Shown one piece after another: positions 54,062 to 63,864 of a DNA stretch of 64,000 nucleotides. Position 1 is the stretch's first letter. Every line of letters starts with the position of its first letter. This DNA comes from an uncultured Verrucomicrobia subdivision 3 bacterium. GTDB lineage: Bacteria > Verrucomicrobiota > Verrucomicrobiia > Limisphaerales > UBA11358. A program made the position numbers and the translations under genes. Location of the stretch: NCBI GenBank assembly GCA_903850425.1, contig CAINLR010000001.1, positions 171,538-235,537 of the forward strand, read 5' to 3'. The notes below the pieces were generated by a model. It made no database searches. It was not told the DNA's origin and worked only from the letters and a program-made list of their open reading frames with translations.

Positions 54062-55302
54062 TGCGCATCGTCCAACTCACTCCCGGCACGGGAAATTTTT
54101 ATTGCGGCAGTTGTCTGCGCGACAACGCCCTCGTTCGCGGCCTGCGCGAGCGAGGTCACGACGCCCTCATGGTGCCACTCTATCTGCCGCTCATCGTGGA
54201 CGAACCTTCCGCGAGCGCCGGCACCCCGATTTTTCTCAGCGGCATCAGCGTCTATCTGAGCAACAAATTTCGCGTGCCCGGCTGGCTTGATCGCGCGCTT
54301 AGTTCTCCGCCACTGCTCCGCATGGCTGCCGGTCTGGTGGGTATGACCAGTCCGAAGCAGTTGGGCAAATCCGCCGTTGCCATGCTCCAACCGGATGCCG
54401 CTCATGGTGAACTCGAACGCCTCATTGGCTGGCTCCGCTCGCAACCTGCGCCCGACGTGATCTGTCTGTCCAATTCGCTCCTCACCGGATTGGCGGCACG
54501 GCTCAAGCAGGAATTTCGCGTGCCGATTGTCTGCACGCTGCAAGGCGAAGACTCGTTTCTCGACGCTCTCCCCGAGCCTTACCGGCAACGCTCGTGGGAA
54601 TTGCTCGCGGAACGTTGTGCGGGGATTGACCACTTCATCGCCGTCAGCCGGTATTTCGCGGACGTAATGATCAAGCGATTGAACTTGCCCGCCGCGCGCG
54701 TTTCCGTCGTCCATCCAGGCATTGCTGTTGAGGAATTCTCACCGGCGAACGCGACGCAACCGGTCGTCGGCTATCTCGCGCGGATGCACCCGACCAAAGG
54801 ACTGAACACGCTCTTCGAAGCATTCCTGCAACTGAAGACACCCGGTGCGCGGCTGCGGATTGCCGGCGCGATGACCGGCCGCGACAAGGTGTTCGTCGCG
54901 TCGCTGCAACGCAAGCTCGGCGACCGCGCGGAATTTCTTCCGAACCTTGACCGCGCGGCAAAGGCCGATTTTCTGCGCAGCCTCGCGGTGTTCTCGGTGC
55001 CCGCGACTTACGGCGAAGCGTTCGGCATGTATGTCTTGGAGGCGCTCGCCGCTGGCGTGCCAGTGGTTCAGCCGAGACATGGCGCGTTCCCGGAAGTGCT
55101 CGCGGCCACCGGCGGCGGGTTGCTGTGCGAACCAAATCAGCCGTCGGCGCTGGCGAACGCGCTGGACGAGTTGCTCGGAGACCCGGCACGTGCCCGGCAA
55201 CTCGGTGGGATTGGCCGACAAGCCGTCCAAGAAAAATTCAGTGTCGCGGCAATGACCGCGAAGGTTGAAGCCATACTCCAAAAGGTTGCTCATGCTCGTT
55301 GA
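54061..55302 (+). CDS. Glycosyltransferase family 4 protein
   Basis: 413 residues, GT-B fold. 'MRIVQLTPGTGNFYCGSCLRDNALVRGLRERGHDALMVPLYLPL' forms the acceptor-side N-terminus with the CGSC segment of a verrucomicrobial/planctomycetal subgroup. The C-terminal half has 'VVGYLARMHPTKGLNTLFEAFLQL', 'LRIAGAMTGRDKVF', 'FSVPATYGEAFGMYVLEALAAGVPVVQPRHGAFPEVLAATGGGLLCEP' with the EX7E motif of retaining GT4 enzymes. The sugar donor and acceptor are unknown. It is flanked by a propeller gene before and a LolD-type ABC ATPase after (10-base overlap), which suggests a function in assembling and exporting an envelope glycoconjugate. Confidence 0.92.
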   Translation: MRIVQLTPGTGNFYCGSCLRDNALVRGLRERGHDALMVPLYLPLIVDEPSASAGTPIFLSGISVYLSNKFRVPGWLDRALSSPPLLRMAAGLVGMTSPKQLGKSAVAMLQPDAAHGELERLIGWLRSQPAPDVICLSNSLLTGLAARLKQEFRVPIVCTLQGEDSFLDALPEPYRQRSWELLAERCAGIDHFIAVSRYFADVMIKRLNLPAARVSVVHPGIAVEEFSPANATQPVVGYLARMHPTKGLNTLFEAFLQLKTPGARLRIAGAMTGRDKVFVASLQRKLGDRAEFLPNLDRAAKADFLRSLAVFSVPATYGEAFGMYVLEALAAGVPVVQPRHGAFPEVLAATGGGLLCEPNQPSALANALDELLGDPARARQLGGIGRQAVQEKFSVAAMTAKVEAILQKVAHAR

Positions 55303-55978
55303 ACTCACCCACGTCCAAAAAAACTACGCCACGCCGTCCGGCGAAGTGTTGCGTGACATCAATTTTCAACTCGCCGCCGGCGAAGCCGTGGCGATCGTCG
55401 GTCCGTCCGGCTGCGGCAAGAGCACGCTGCTGAATCTCATCGGCGCGCTGGATCAGCCGACGCGCGGAACCGTTCGCTTCGACGGTCGGGATCTGGCCGG
55501 TTTGAGCGTGAATGAGCTGGCGGGCATTCGCAATCGCGACATTGGTTTTATTTTCCAGCTTCATCATCTGCTGCCGCAATGCACCGTTCTGGAAAACGTC
55601 CTGATTCCCACTCTGGCCAATCCATCCGCGTCGAATAACGCGACGGCGGTGCAGCGGGCTGAACGATTGCTTGACCGTGTGGGCTTGAAACCGCGTCTGC
55701 ATTATCGGCCCGGCCAACTTTCCGGTGGCGAACGCCAGCGCACCGCCGTCGTTCGAGCGTTAATCAATCAGCCTAAACTGCTGCTGGCGGACGAACCTAC
55801 CGGCTCGCTCGATCAAGCCGGTGCCGAAAACCTGGCGCAACTTTTGCAGGAACTGAATCAGGAAGAACGCGTCGCGCTGGTCGTCGTGACCCATTCGCGT
55901 GAATTGGCGGGGCGGATGAAACGCGTGTTGGAACTGCGCAAGGGCGTGATGCAAAACCAACGGTCCGCGACAAGCTAA
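55292..55978 (+). CDS. ABC transporter ATPase, LolD/MacB type
   Basis: The ATG at 55292 (228 residues, MLVELTHVQKNYATPSGEVLRDINFQL) overlaps the glycosyltransferase stop by 11 bases. Walker A 'VGPSGCGKSTLL', Q-loop 'IFQLHHLLPQCTVLENVLIP', signature 'LSGGERQR', Walker B 'LLLADEPTGSLD' and the switch His in 'VVVTHSREL' are complete. The 'LLPQCTVLENVLIP' segment and length are typical of the LolD/MacB/FtsE mechanotransmission group. It is followed after one base by an FtsX-type permease gene, its partner. The system would move a lipid-linked or lipoprotein substrate, or transmit force, at the inner membrane; direction and substrate are inferred only. Confidence 0.95.
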   Translation: MLVELTHVQKNYATPSGEVLRDINFQLAAGEAVAIVGPSGCGKSTLLNLIGALDQPTRGTVRFDGRDLAGLSVNELAGIRNRDIGFIFQLHHLLPQCTVLENVLIPTLANPSASNNATAVQRAERLLDRVGLKPRLHYRPGQLSGGERQRTAVVRALINQPKLLLADEPTGSLDQAGAENLAQLLQELNQEERVALVVVTHSRELAGRMKRVLELRKGVMQNQRSATS

Positions 55979-55979
55979 G

Positions 55980-58900
55980 ATGAGCATCGGCAAACTCATC
56001 TTCCGCAGTTTGCAGTTTTATTGGCGTGCCCATTTGGGTGTGCTGTTGGGGACCATTCTGGCTGGCGCCATTCTCACCGGAGCGCTGGTGGTGGGAGACT
56101 CGGTGCGTTTCAGTCTCAAGCAATTGGCGTTGGTGCGACTGGGCCAGACCACGCAGGCATTGACCTCGGGCGACCGCTTCTTCCGTGCCGATCTCGCGCA
56201 GGAACTGGAGGCGCAGCTCCACACCCCGATAGCGCCGCTGCTGATGTTGCGTGGCTCGGTAACGACTCCCGAGGGCACTCATCGCGCCAATGAAGTCCAG
56301 GTGCTAGGTGTGGATGAACGGTTCTGGAAGCTGAGTCCCTCAGCAGTGGCTTGGCACAACTCAACCAATACTTTCGCCAGCGACGAAATTGCCGTCAGCG
56401 AATCACTGGCCAGTCGGCTGCAACTGAAAATGGGTGACGCGGTGGTGGTTCGACTGGAGCAACCGGCCTTCGTCACGCGCGACTTGCCGCTCGCCGGCCA
56501 AGCGGATGCGTCGGTCGCCGTGCGCTTGCGCGTCCGGAACATTGTCAGCGACGAGCAATTTGGACGGTTCAGTTTGCAGGGCAATCAAGTGCCGGCCCTT
56601 TCGGTGTTTCTGCCGCTGAACGCGCTGCAACAACAAATCCAAAGAGCCGGGCGCGCCAACACGCTTCTGGTGGGCCAGGCACAATCGCCGACGGTTCTTT
56701 GCGACGCAGCAACAGTGAATAGCGCCTTGGCAAAAGTCTGGACTTTGTCGGATGCGGACCTCGAACTACGCGAACTACACGACCAGAAAGAATTTGAGCT
56801 GCGGACAAAACGAGTCTTTCTGGACTCGGTGGTTGCGGACGTGGCATTCGCTGTCGGCTCCAACGCTGTGGGTGTGCTGACGTATTTCGTGAATGAAATC
56901 CGCCTCGGCGATCACGCCACGCCTTATTCGTTCGTCGCCGCCACTTCGCCTAGCCGAGATGGAGTTCCATTGCGCGATGATGAAATCGCAATCAACTCTT
57001 GGCTCGCGGAAGATCTCGGCGCGAAACTCGGCGACGAAGTGATGCTGCGCTATTTCGTCATCGGCGAACGGCGGGAGTTGCAGGAACAGACGGCGATCTT
57101 TCGCGTGCGCGAGATCATGCCGCTGAAGGCGGACGCTTCGTGGATGCCCGATTTTCCGGGACTGGCGGACACCGACAATTGCCGCGAGTGGAAGCCCGGC
57201 ATTCCCATCAACCTCGACCGCATCCGGCCCAAGGATGAAGCCTATTGGAAGGAATATCGAGGCACTCCGAAGGCCTTCGTGACGCTGGCGGCGGGCCAGC
57301 GATTATGGTCCAACCGGTTCGGCAATCTGACTGCGATTCGTTTCGTGTCCGGCGGTGAAACGGTCAAGACCACCAACGACCTCGAAAGTGCGCTGCTTAA
57401 AATAATTGATCCTGCCGCGCTGGGTTTTGCTTTCACCGATGTGCGCGAGCGCGCCCTGCAAGCCAGCGAAAAATCCCAGGACTTCGGTCAACTCTTCATC
57501 GGCTTCAGTTTCTTTTTGATCGTGGCCGCGCTGCTGCTGACCGCGCTGCTCTTTGTGTTTAACCTCGAACAGCGCAACGCCGAGGTCGGTCTCCTGCGGG
57601 CCTTGGGATTTTCCGACCGGAAAGTGCGTTGGATATTTCTCGTCGAAGGAGCTTGCGTCGCCGGGTTGGGGACGCTGCTGGGGCTGCTGGGTGGCGTGGT
57701 TTTTACCAAGTTAACTTTGCAGGGGTTAGCGACGGTCTGGCGTGGCGCAGTGGGCACATCGAGTTTTATTTATCATGCGGAAACACCTTCGCTGATCACT
57801 GGTGCGGGACTGAGTCTGCTTGCTGCGATCGGCGCCATGGCACTGGCCCAGCGCGGACTCACGCAGCGTTCGCTCGCCGGCTTGCTGGCCAGTGGCGCAG
57901 AAGTCGAATTGGGTGGCGCACCGGCGAGCGGACTTCGGAGAAACCTCGGCCTGGGGATCGGTGCGGGCTGCTTGCTGGGCGCAGTCGCTTTAGTGGCCAC
58001 CAACCGTCATGGCCAAGGCTCCGAGATGGCTGAAGTGTTTTTCGGTTCTGGCCTGTTGGTCCTGTGCGCTGGCCTTGGAATCACACATCGTCTGTTGGTC
58101 GGCCTCACCCAAGCCACCAAGCCCGCGCACAACGTCGCTCAACTCGGCTGGCGCAACGCCGGGCGGCGACGCACCCGCAGTCTCACCACAGTCAGTGTGC
58201 TGGCGGTGGGCGTTTTCATGGTGGTGGCGGTGAATGCGTTTCGACAAAACCCGCGTGGGGCCGCGCTGGAACGGCGTTCGGGAACCGGCGGCTTCGCGCT
58301 TTACGGCCAATCCACTTTGCCCATCTACGAGGACTTGAACACCGCCAGCGGTCGCGATGCCTTCAACCTGCCGGCGGAGGCCATGCGCGATGTGGCCTTG
58401 GTGCCGCTGAGGATTCGGGACGGCGACGATGCAAGCTGTCTCAATCTGAATCGGGCGTTGCAGCCGCGATTGCTTTCAGTGCAGCCGGAGGAATTGAAAC
58501 GGCGTCAGGCATTTGCCTTTGGTCAATCTCTGGATCAAAAAACGCTCGCCCGCAATGGAGTTGCGGGCACCAACGAAAGCGCGTGGGATTTGTTGAACTG
58601 GCAGCCAGCCACAGACGTGGTGCCGGCGATTGGCGATGAACAAACTGTGCGCTGGGCCTTGGGCAAATCGCTGGGCGACACAATTGCTTACACCGATGAT
58701 CGCGGACGAACCTTCAAGATTCAAATCGTAGGCATCTTGGCCAATTCCATTCTGCAAGGCGGCCTGCTGATTTCTGAACCGAATTTCATTGAGCGCTTTC
58801 CGTCGGTCGCAGGATACCGCGCATTCTTGGTGGATGCACCGTCGGAACGGACGGATGCGGTCGCTGATTTGCTGACGCGTCAGTTGCAGGACAAAGGCCT

Positions 58901-59333
58901 CGACCTGCAGCCAGCTTGGCAACGGCTAGCGGATTATATGGCCGTGGAAAACACTTATCTGGGCATCTTCCAAGCCTTGGGCGGACTCGGCTTGCTGCTT
59001 GGCAGCTTGGGCCTTGGGATCGTGGTGCTGCGAAACGTTTTGGAACGGCGCAATGAACTGGCGTTGCTCCAAGCCGTTGGGTTTCGCCCCTCGCAGCTTC
59101 AGCGCTTGGTGCTGAGCGAGCACTGGCTGCTGGTTATTTTGGGAATGGTCATTGGTCTGGGGGCGGCTTTGTTGGCGGTGCTCCCCGCCTTGCCGTCGTC
59201 GGGCGGTGAAGCGCCTTCGGGCACCATCGTGTTGACGTTGGTAGCGCTGGGCGTCGGGGGCGTTTTCTGGTGTTGGCTGGCGACGCGCGTGGCGTTGCGC
59301 GGGCCGCTGCTGGATGCGCTCAGGAAAGAATAG
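55980..59333 (+). CDS. Large FtsX-domain ABC transporter permease
   Basis: 1117 residues, much larger than the ~400 of LolC/E. An N-terminal membrane helix (LLGTILAGAILTGALVVGDSVRFSL) is followed by a large periplasmic domain, a first FtsX membrane unit ('LFIGFSFFLIVAALLLTALLFVFNLEQRNAEVGLLRALGFSDRKVRWIFLVEGACVAGLGTLLGLLGG'), a middle helical part with 'RNAGRRRTRSLTTVSVLAVGVFMVVAVNAFR', a second periplasmic domain, and a second FtsX unit ('LGGLGLLLGSLGLGIVVLRNVLERRNELALLQAVGFRPSQLQRLVLSEHWLLVILGMVIGLGAALLAV'). It is a ten-ish-helix fused permease, so one protein could form both halves with two LolD-type ATPases. Directly downstream of the ATPase gene. Confidence 0.95.
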   Translation: MSIGKLIFRSLQFYWRAHLGVLLGTILAGAILTGALVVGDSVRFSLKQLALVRLGQTTQALTSGDRFFRADLAQELEAQLHTPIAPLLMLRGSVTTPEGTHRANEVQVLGVDERFWKLSPSAVAWHNSTNTFASDEIAVSESLASRLQLKMGDAVVVRLEQPAFVTRDLPLAGQADASVAVRLRVRNIVSDEQFGRFSLQGNQVPALSVFLPLNALQQQIQRAGRANTLLVGQAQSPTVLCDAATVNSALAKVWTLSDADLELRELHDQKEFELRTKRVFLDSVVADVAFAVGSNAVGVLTYFVNEIRLGDHATPYSFVAATSPSRDGVPLRDDEIAINSWLAEDLGAKLGDEVMLRYFVIGERRELQEQTAIFRVREIMPLKADASWMPDFPGLADTDNCREWKPGIPINLDRIRPKDEAYWKEYRGTPKAFVTLAAGQRLWSNRFGNLTAIRFVSGGETVKTTNDLESALLKIIDPAALGFAFTDVRERALQASEKSQDFGQLFIGFSFFLIVAALLLTALLFVFNLEQRNAEVGLLRALGFSDRKVRWIFLVEGACVAGLGTLLGLLGGVVFTKLTLQGLATVWRGAVGTSSFIYHAETPSLITGAGLSLLAAIGAMALAQRGLTQRSLAGLLASGAEVELGGAPASGLRRNLGLGIGAGCLLGAVALVATNRHGQGSEMAEVFFGSGLLVLCAGLGITHRLLVGLTQATKPAHNVAQLGWRNAGRRRTRSLTTVSVLAVGVFMVVAVNAFRQNPRGAALERRSGTGGFALYGQSTLPIYEDLNTASGRDAFNLPAEAMRDVALVPLRIRDGDDASCLNLNRALQPRLLSVQPEELKRRQAFAFGQSLDQKTLARNGVAGTNESAWDLLNWQPATDVVPAIGDEQTVRWALGKSLGDTIAYTDDRGRTFKIQIVGILANSILQGGLLISEPNFIERFPSVAGYRAFLVDAPSERTDAVADLLTRQLQDKGLDLQPAWQRLADYMAVENTYLGIFQALGGLGLLLGSLGLGIVVLRNVLERRNELALLQAVGFRPSQLQRLVLSEHWLLVILGMVIGLGAALLAVLPALPSSGGEAPSGTIVLTLVALGVGGVFWCWLATRVALRGPLLDALRKE

Positions 59334-59424
59334 GCAGTCACGCGACACCGACAACGAAGCTCGACTTTTGGAAACCGACCATTATTTTTTGGCGTCCTGA
59401 CTTTAGAAAGTTAGAACAAATTTT

Positions 59425-60708
59425 ATGATGAAATCAAACGCCCAGATATCTGGCGGTCGTCCGATCCCGCAAGTCCGCAGAACTTTCTTGCTGGCCGTAT
59501 GCAGTTTGATATTGGTTGTCGCGTCCAACGTCCCTGCGGAAAACTGGCCTTCCTGGCGCGGCCCGCGCGGTGACGGAACCAGTCTGGAAACAAGTGTTCC
59601 CGTGAAGTGGAGTGCCACGGAGAATATTGCTTGGAAAACCGAGTTGCCGGGAATTGGCCATGCCGCGCCGATTATCTGGGGCGACCAGCTCTTCACCGTT
59701 ACCGCCGTGCCTGAAAGTCAGGAGCGTGTCTTGTTGTGTCTGGATCGTAAGACCGGGAAAATCCAGTGGCAGAAGACCGTGGTTACCGCACCGTTGGAAA
59801 AGAAACACGGCGAGAACAGTTACGCGTCCGCGACGCCGGCCACCGATGGCAAGAGTGTGTTTGTCGCCTTCCTCGATGGTCCCTCGGTGGTCGTCGCCGC
59901 TTATGATTTTTCCGGGAAACAACTTTGGTCGGTCAAGCCCGGCACGTTCGCCAGCGAATGGGGATTCGCCAGTTCACCCCAGATTTTCGGAGACCGGCTG
60001 ATCATCAACTGTGACAGCAAGGATGAGAATTTTCTCGCCGCCTTAAGCCTGGCCGACGGGAAGCCGCTCTGGAAAACGAAGCGCCCGAATCCGAGCCAAA
60101 GTTATTCCACGCCGTTGATCCGCAAAATGGCGGGCCGCGACCAAGTCATCCAAGCCGGCAGCAAGAGTGTTTCCAGTTACGATCCAAAGGACGGTGCCTG
60201 CCTCTGGACGGTGGACGGAAAGTATTCAGACTTTGTGGCCTCGCCCGTTTACAGCGACAAAGCCGGACTCCTGCTGACCAGCAGCAGTTGGCCGAATCGG
60301 TTGCTCATGGCGATCAAACCGGATGGCAGCGGCAATGTGACCGCAACCCATGTTGCCTGGAGTTCAGCTCTGGGTGCCCCGTATGTTCCTTCACCAATTG
60401 CTGCCGGTGAATGTTTTCTGACGGTTGCCGCCACGAAAGCGTTTTGCTTCAAAGCCGCCACCGGCGAAGTCCTGTGGCAACAAGAGCTCGGCTCCCATCA
60501 CGCCTCGCCGGTCCTGGCCAACGGCACGGCTTATTTCCTCAGCGATAACGGAGTCATGAATGTGGTCAAGCCCGGCCCGACGTTTGAATTGATTTCGCGA
60601 AATGAACTGGGCGAAAAAACCTTTGCGCAACCGGCGATCAGTCAGGGCCAGTTGTTCATTCGCGGCTTCAACCATCTTTACTGTATCGGGAACCTCTCTT
60701 TGAAATAG
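59425..60708 (+). CDS. Secreted PQQ-like propeller protein, second copy
   Basis: 427 residues; signal peptide 'TFLLAVCSLILVVASNVPAENWPSWRGPRGDG', where 'WPSWRGP.GDG' is the typical start of an abundant planctomycete/verrucomicrobial outer-membrane propeller group. Blades include 'GDQLFTVTAVPESQERVLLCLDRKTGKIQWQKTV', 'VFVAFLDGPSVVVAAYDFSGKQLWSVKPG', 'IINCDSKDENFLAALSLADGKPLWKTKRP' and 'FCFKAATGEVLWQQELG'. There is no evidence of PQQ ligands. It follows the permease gene after ~90 bp and might belong to the same transcription unit, though the gap permits a separate promoter. Confidence 0.88.
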   Translation: MMKSNAQISGGRPIPQVRRTFLLAVCSLILVVASNVPAENWPSWRGPRGDGTSLETSVPVKWSATENIAWKTELPGIGHAAPIIWGDQLFTVTAVPESQERVLLCLDRKTGKIQWQKTVVTAPLEKKHGENSYASATPATDGKSVFVAFLDGPSVVVAAYDFSGKQLWSVKPGTFASEWGFASSPQIFGDRLIINCDSKDENFLAALSLADGKPLWKTKRPNPSQSYSTPLIRKMAGRDQVIQAGSKSVSSYDPKDGACLWTVDGKYSDFVASPVYSDKAGLLLTSSSWPNRLLMAIKPDGSGNVTATHVAWSSALGAPYVPSPIAAGECFLTVAATKAFCFKAATGEVLWQQELGSHHASPVLANGTAYFLSDNGVMNVVKPGPTFELISRNELGEKTFAQPAISQGQLFIRGFNHLYCIGNLSLK

Positions 60709-60906
60709 CGCCAGAAAACGACCAGCGCGCAACCACCACCCGCAACCAATGGAAGTTGCCAGGTCAAAGGTTGCGTCCCATGCCCGCAGGGGAGCGCTGC
60801 TGCCAGAACCCAATCTGGCGGCTTGCCTGCCGCCTCATCCTCATGGACGATATGATTGTGGACCGCGATCCTTTAACTTTTAACGCCATTTAGCTGCCTG
60901 AAAAAC

Positions 60907-63498
60907 ATGATGCCTCAATTCAATCTGCCATGGCGTGCCACTTTGATGTGCGCTGCCGTGCTGCTGAACTTCACTTCAGTCAACGTCCGCGCTGAAACGT
61001 TCCGCCCGCCATCGGTTCCGCTGGTGGCGTGCGATCCGTATTTCAGCATCTGGTCGCCAGCGGACAAATTGACCGACGCCGACACGGCGCACTGGACGGG
61101 CAAGGCGCGGCGGTTGGTCGGCTTGGTGAAAATTGACGAAAAAAATTTCCGCGTCATGGGCGTGGAGCCGGCGGATGTCCCGGCGTTGCCGCAGACGAAA
61201 CTGGAAGTGCTGCCGACGCGGACGATTTACACTTTCGAAGGCGAAGGCATCCGCCTCACGCTCACGTTTATGACGGCGGCTTTGCCGGAGGATCTGGATG
61301 TGCTGTCGCGTCCGGTAACTTATCTGACGTGGGAATCGCATTCGACCGACGACAAACAACATAAAGTGTCCGCTTACTTCGACGCGCGTGGGGCGATTGC
61401 CTGCAACACGCCGGATCAGGCGGTGAATTTTAAAAAATCCGACTCCGCCAAGATCAAGGCTTGGCGCGTTGGCACCGTGGAACAACCCGTTTTGCAGAAA
61501 CGCGGGGACGATTTGCGGATTGACTGGGGCTATTTCTACGTGGCGCTGGCCGAAGTCGCGCAGGGAAATGTGACCGCCAATACCGCGGAAGCAACCCGCG
61601 CCGGTTTCATGGCCGACGGCAAGCTGCCCGCGCCGGCTGCCGAATCAGCGTTGCAAAATAATAATCGCAACGACACGGTGCTCGCGTTCGCCAGCAGCCT
61701 GAATTGCGGCCCCAAAAAAATCGGCTCCGCCTGGCTGATGCTGGCCTACGACGATTTGTATTCGATTCAATACATGCGGAAAAATCTGCGTCCCTATTGG
61801 CGGCGCAACGGCTGGGAAGCAGCGGATCTGTTGAAAGCCTCGGCGCAGGACTATGCCGCGCTGCAAACGCGATGCGCCGCGTTCGACAACGAATTGATGA
61901 ACGACTTGCGGAAGGTCGGCGGCGAAAATTACGCGCTGCTCGGCGCGCTGGCGTATCGCCAGTGTTTCGCCGCCGGTAAAATTGTGGCCGATGAAAAAGG
62001 CCAACCGCTCCAGTTCTGCAAAGAAAATCACTCCAATGGTTGCATCAGCACGTCAGACGTGTTTTATCCGATGGCACCGCAATTTCTTTTGTTTGGTCCA
62101 TCGCTCGCGAAATCATTCATCGTGCCATTCATGGATTACGCCGCAAGCGCGCGCTGGAAATTTCCTTTCGCGCCGCACGACCTCGGCACTTATCCGAAAG
62201 CCAATGGCCAGGTCTATGGCGACGGCGAGCATGGCGTGAACAACCAGATGCCGGTCGAGGAAAGTGGTAACCTGCTCTGTCTTTTCGCGGCCGTTGCGGA
62301 AATGGAAGGCAATGCCAATTTCGCCGGGCTTTATTGGAAGCAGTTGGAGCAATGGGCAAACTATTTGAAGGAAAAAGGTTTCGATCCGGAGAAGCAGCTT
62401 TGCACCGACGACTTTGCCGGTCATCTGGCGCACAACGTGAACTTGAGCGTGAAGGCGATTTGCGGTCTCGGCTCCTTTGCCAAGCTGTGCGAAATGCGCG
62501 GTGACCACGCGAAGGCGGAGGAATATTTCAAGCTCGCGCGCGAATTTGCCCAGCGCTGGGTGACGGAAGCCAACGATGGCGACCATTATCGCCTCGCCTT
62601 CGACCGACCCGGTTCGTGGAGCCAGAAATATAATTTGGTTTGGGACAACGTTCTAGGCTTGAATCTTTTTCCGGCAGAGGTCGCGCGCAAGGAAATGGAT
62701 TTTTACAAAAAGACCCAGAATGAATTCGGCCTCCCGCTGGACGATCGGAAAGAATACACGAAGCTGGATTGGATCACGTGGACCGCGACGCTCACGCAGC
62801 ACCGCGAGGACTTCGAAGTGCTGGTCGCGCCCATCATTCATTTCCTGAACCACACGCCGGATCGCACGCCGATGTCCGACTGGTATCAGACCAAGACCGC
62901 CAAGCGGGTCGGCTTCGATGCGCGACCCGTGGTCGGCGGCGTGTTCATGCGGATGCTTTACGAAAAACCGGTCTGGCAGAAATACGCCAAGCGCGACCAA
63001 ACGAAAGCGTCGGGTTGGGCCCCGATGCCGAAATTGCCGGGCTTCGAGGCAGTCGTGCCGGCGGCGGACCAGGCTCCCGCGATGTGGCGTTACTCCATAA
63101 CCAAGCCGGCGGACAATTGGTTCGCCACTGATTTTGACGCGTCGAGCTGGCCGGAAGGCCAAAGCGGTTTTGGCAAAACGCAAAATTCCACGGCCGTCAT
63201 CAACACGCCGTGGACCAGCGATGACATCTGGCTCCGGCGCGAGATCGAGTTGAACGCCAACCAGTGGGACGAAGCGCTGGGCTGGATGAATCACGACGAC
63301 GACGCGGAAGTTTACTTCAACGGCGTTCTCGCCCTGCGGACCGTGGGTGCCACTTCGACTTACGAAGATTTTTCGTTCCCACCACGCGTCCGCCGGAATG
63401 TCAAACCTGGAAAAATCGTCATTGCCGTTCATTGCCGCAACACCGGCGGCGAGCAATACATTGATTTCGGTTTGGTGAAGGCGAAGGCCGCAAACTGA
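60907..63498 (+). CDS. Secreted glutaminase-A-like protein (DUF4964/DUF5127/DUF4965) with extra C-terminal jelly roll
   Basis: 863 residues, signal peptide to 'VNVRAE'. 'FRPPSVPLVACDPYFSIWSPADKLTDADTAHWTGKARRLVGLVKIDEKNFRVMG' is the usual N-terminal domain of GtaA-like proteins, followed by the beta-sandwich and an (alpha/alpha)6-like barrel with 'ALLGALAYRQCFAAGKIV', 'FCKENHSNGCISTSDVFYPMAPQFLLFGPSLAKSFIVPFMDYA', 'FPFAPHDLGTYPKANGQ' and 'MPVEESGNLLCLFAAVAEMEGN'. The last ~170 residues ('DFDASSWPEGQSGFGKTQN...IWLRREIELNANQWDEALGWMNHDDDAEVYFNGVLALRT') form a galactose-binding-like domain like that of GH2 enzymes. Whether it hydrolyses glutamine or a glycan is not settled for this family in bacteria. 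Confidence 0.85.
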   Translation: MMPQFNLPWRATLMCAAVLLNFTSVNVRAETFRPPSVPLVACDPYFSIWSPADKLTDADTAHWTGKARRLVGLVKIDEKNFRVMGVEPADVPALPQTKLEVLPTRTIYTFEGEGIRLTLTFMTAALPEDLDVLSRPVTYLTWESHSTDDKQHKVSAYFDARGAIACNTPDQAVNFKKSDSAKIKAWRVGTVEQPVLQKRGDDLRIDWGYFYVALAEVAQGNVTANTAEATRAGFMADGKLPAPAAESALQNNNRNDTVLAFASSLNCGPKKIGSAWLMLAYDDLYSIQYMRKNLRPYWRRNGWEAADLLKASAQDYAALQTRCAAFDNELMNDLRKVGGENYALLGALAYRQCFAAGKIVADEKGQPLQFCKENHSNGCISTSDVFYPMAPQFLLFGPSLAKSFIVPFMDYAASARWKFPFAPHDLGTYPKANGQVYGDGEHGVNNQMPVEESGNLLCLFAAVAEMEGNANFAGLYWKQLEQWANYLKEKGFDPEKQLCTDDFAGHLAHNVNLSVKAICGLGSFAKLCEMRGDHAKAEEYFKLAREFAQRWVTEANDGDHYRLAFDRPGSWSQKYNLVWDNVLGLNLFPAEVARKEMDFYKKTQNEFGLPLDDRKEYTKLDWITWTATLTQHREDFEVLVAPIIHFLNHTPDRTPMSDWYQTKTAKRVGFDARPVVGGVFMRMLYEKPVWQKYAKRDQTKASGWAPMPKLPGFEAVVPAADQAPAMWRYSITKPADNWFATDFDASSWPEGQSGFGKTQNSTAVINTPWTSDDIWLRREIELNANQWDEALGWMNHDDDAEVYFNGVLALRTVGATSTYEDFSFPPRVRRNVKPGKIVIAVHCRNTGGEQYIDFGLVKAKAAN

Positions 63499-63595
63499 TT
63501 GGCGGTGTGGCGTTGACGCAGTTCTACAACCCAGCGCGCTACAGTCCCAGGCGCGCTGTGCTGATGCCCGGACGCTAGGTCGCCCGGCTTCGCTG

Positions 63596-63864
63596 TCAGT
63601 GCTCCCGCCCCATCGGGTTCGAACCCGGGTCGGTGCGTGGATCCGACAAAGGCACGACGGAAGGTCCGGCAGACAATTTGTCTTCCGAGGACTTGTCGGC
63701 GTAACGTGCCTGCACCCATGCGATCGCTTCGCGCAATTGCACCATCGTAAAAGGTTTGTTGAGCAGACAATCCACCCCACTGTTGGGGCAGCCGTCTTCA
63801 ATGAAATTCGAGGCCGAACCACTCATCAGGATAATGGGCAGATCCGGCCAGCGTTGCTTAACTA
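63596..63864 (-). pseudogene. 3' part of a hybrid-kinase receiver domain, truncated by an insertion
   Basis: The frame shows only the C-terminal half of a receiver domain: 'LVKQRWPDLPIILMSGSASNFIEDGCPNSGVDCLLNKPFTMVQLREAIAWVQARY' (Lys-Pro motif) with a tail. The N-terminal part with the acidic pair and phospho-Asp is gone. Upstream of 'LVK' the sequence changes to AT-richer DNA that leads to a transposase start on the opposite strand. It is therefore a broken gene whose front half lies beyond the insertion. Confidence 0.75.

Noticed and set aside
60391-60813. Minus-strand ORF with a TM-like tail (PLVAGGGCALVVFW in another frame) behind the second PQQ propeller
   Set aside because: Hydrophobic by chance; frame continues antisense to the propeller gene and lacks a proper start or domain.
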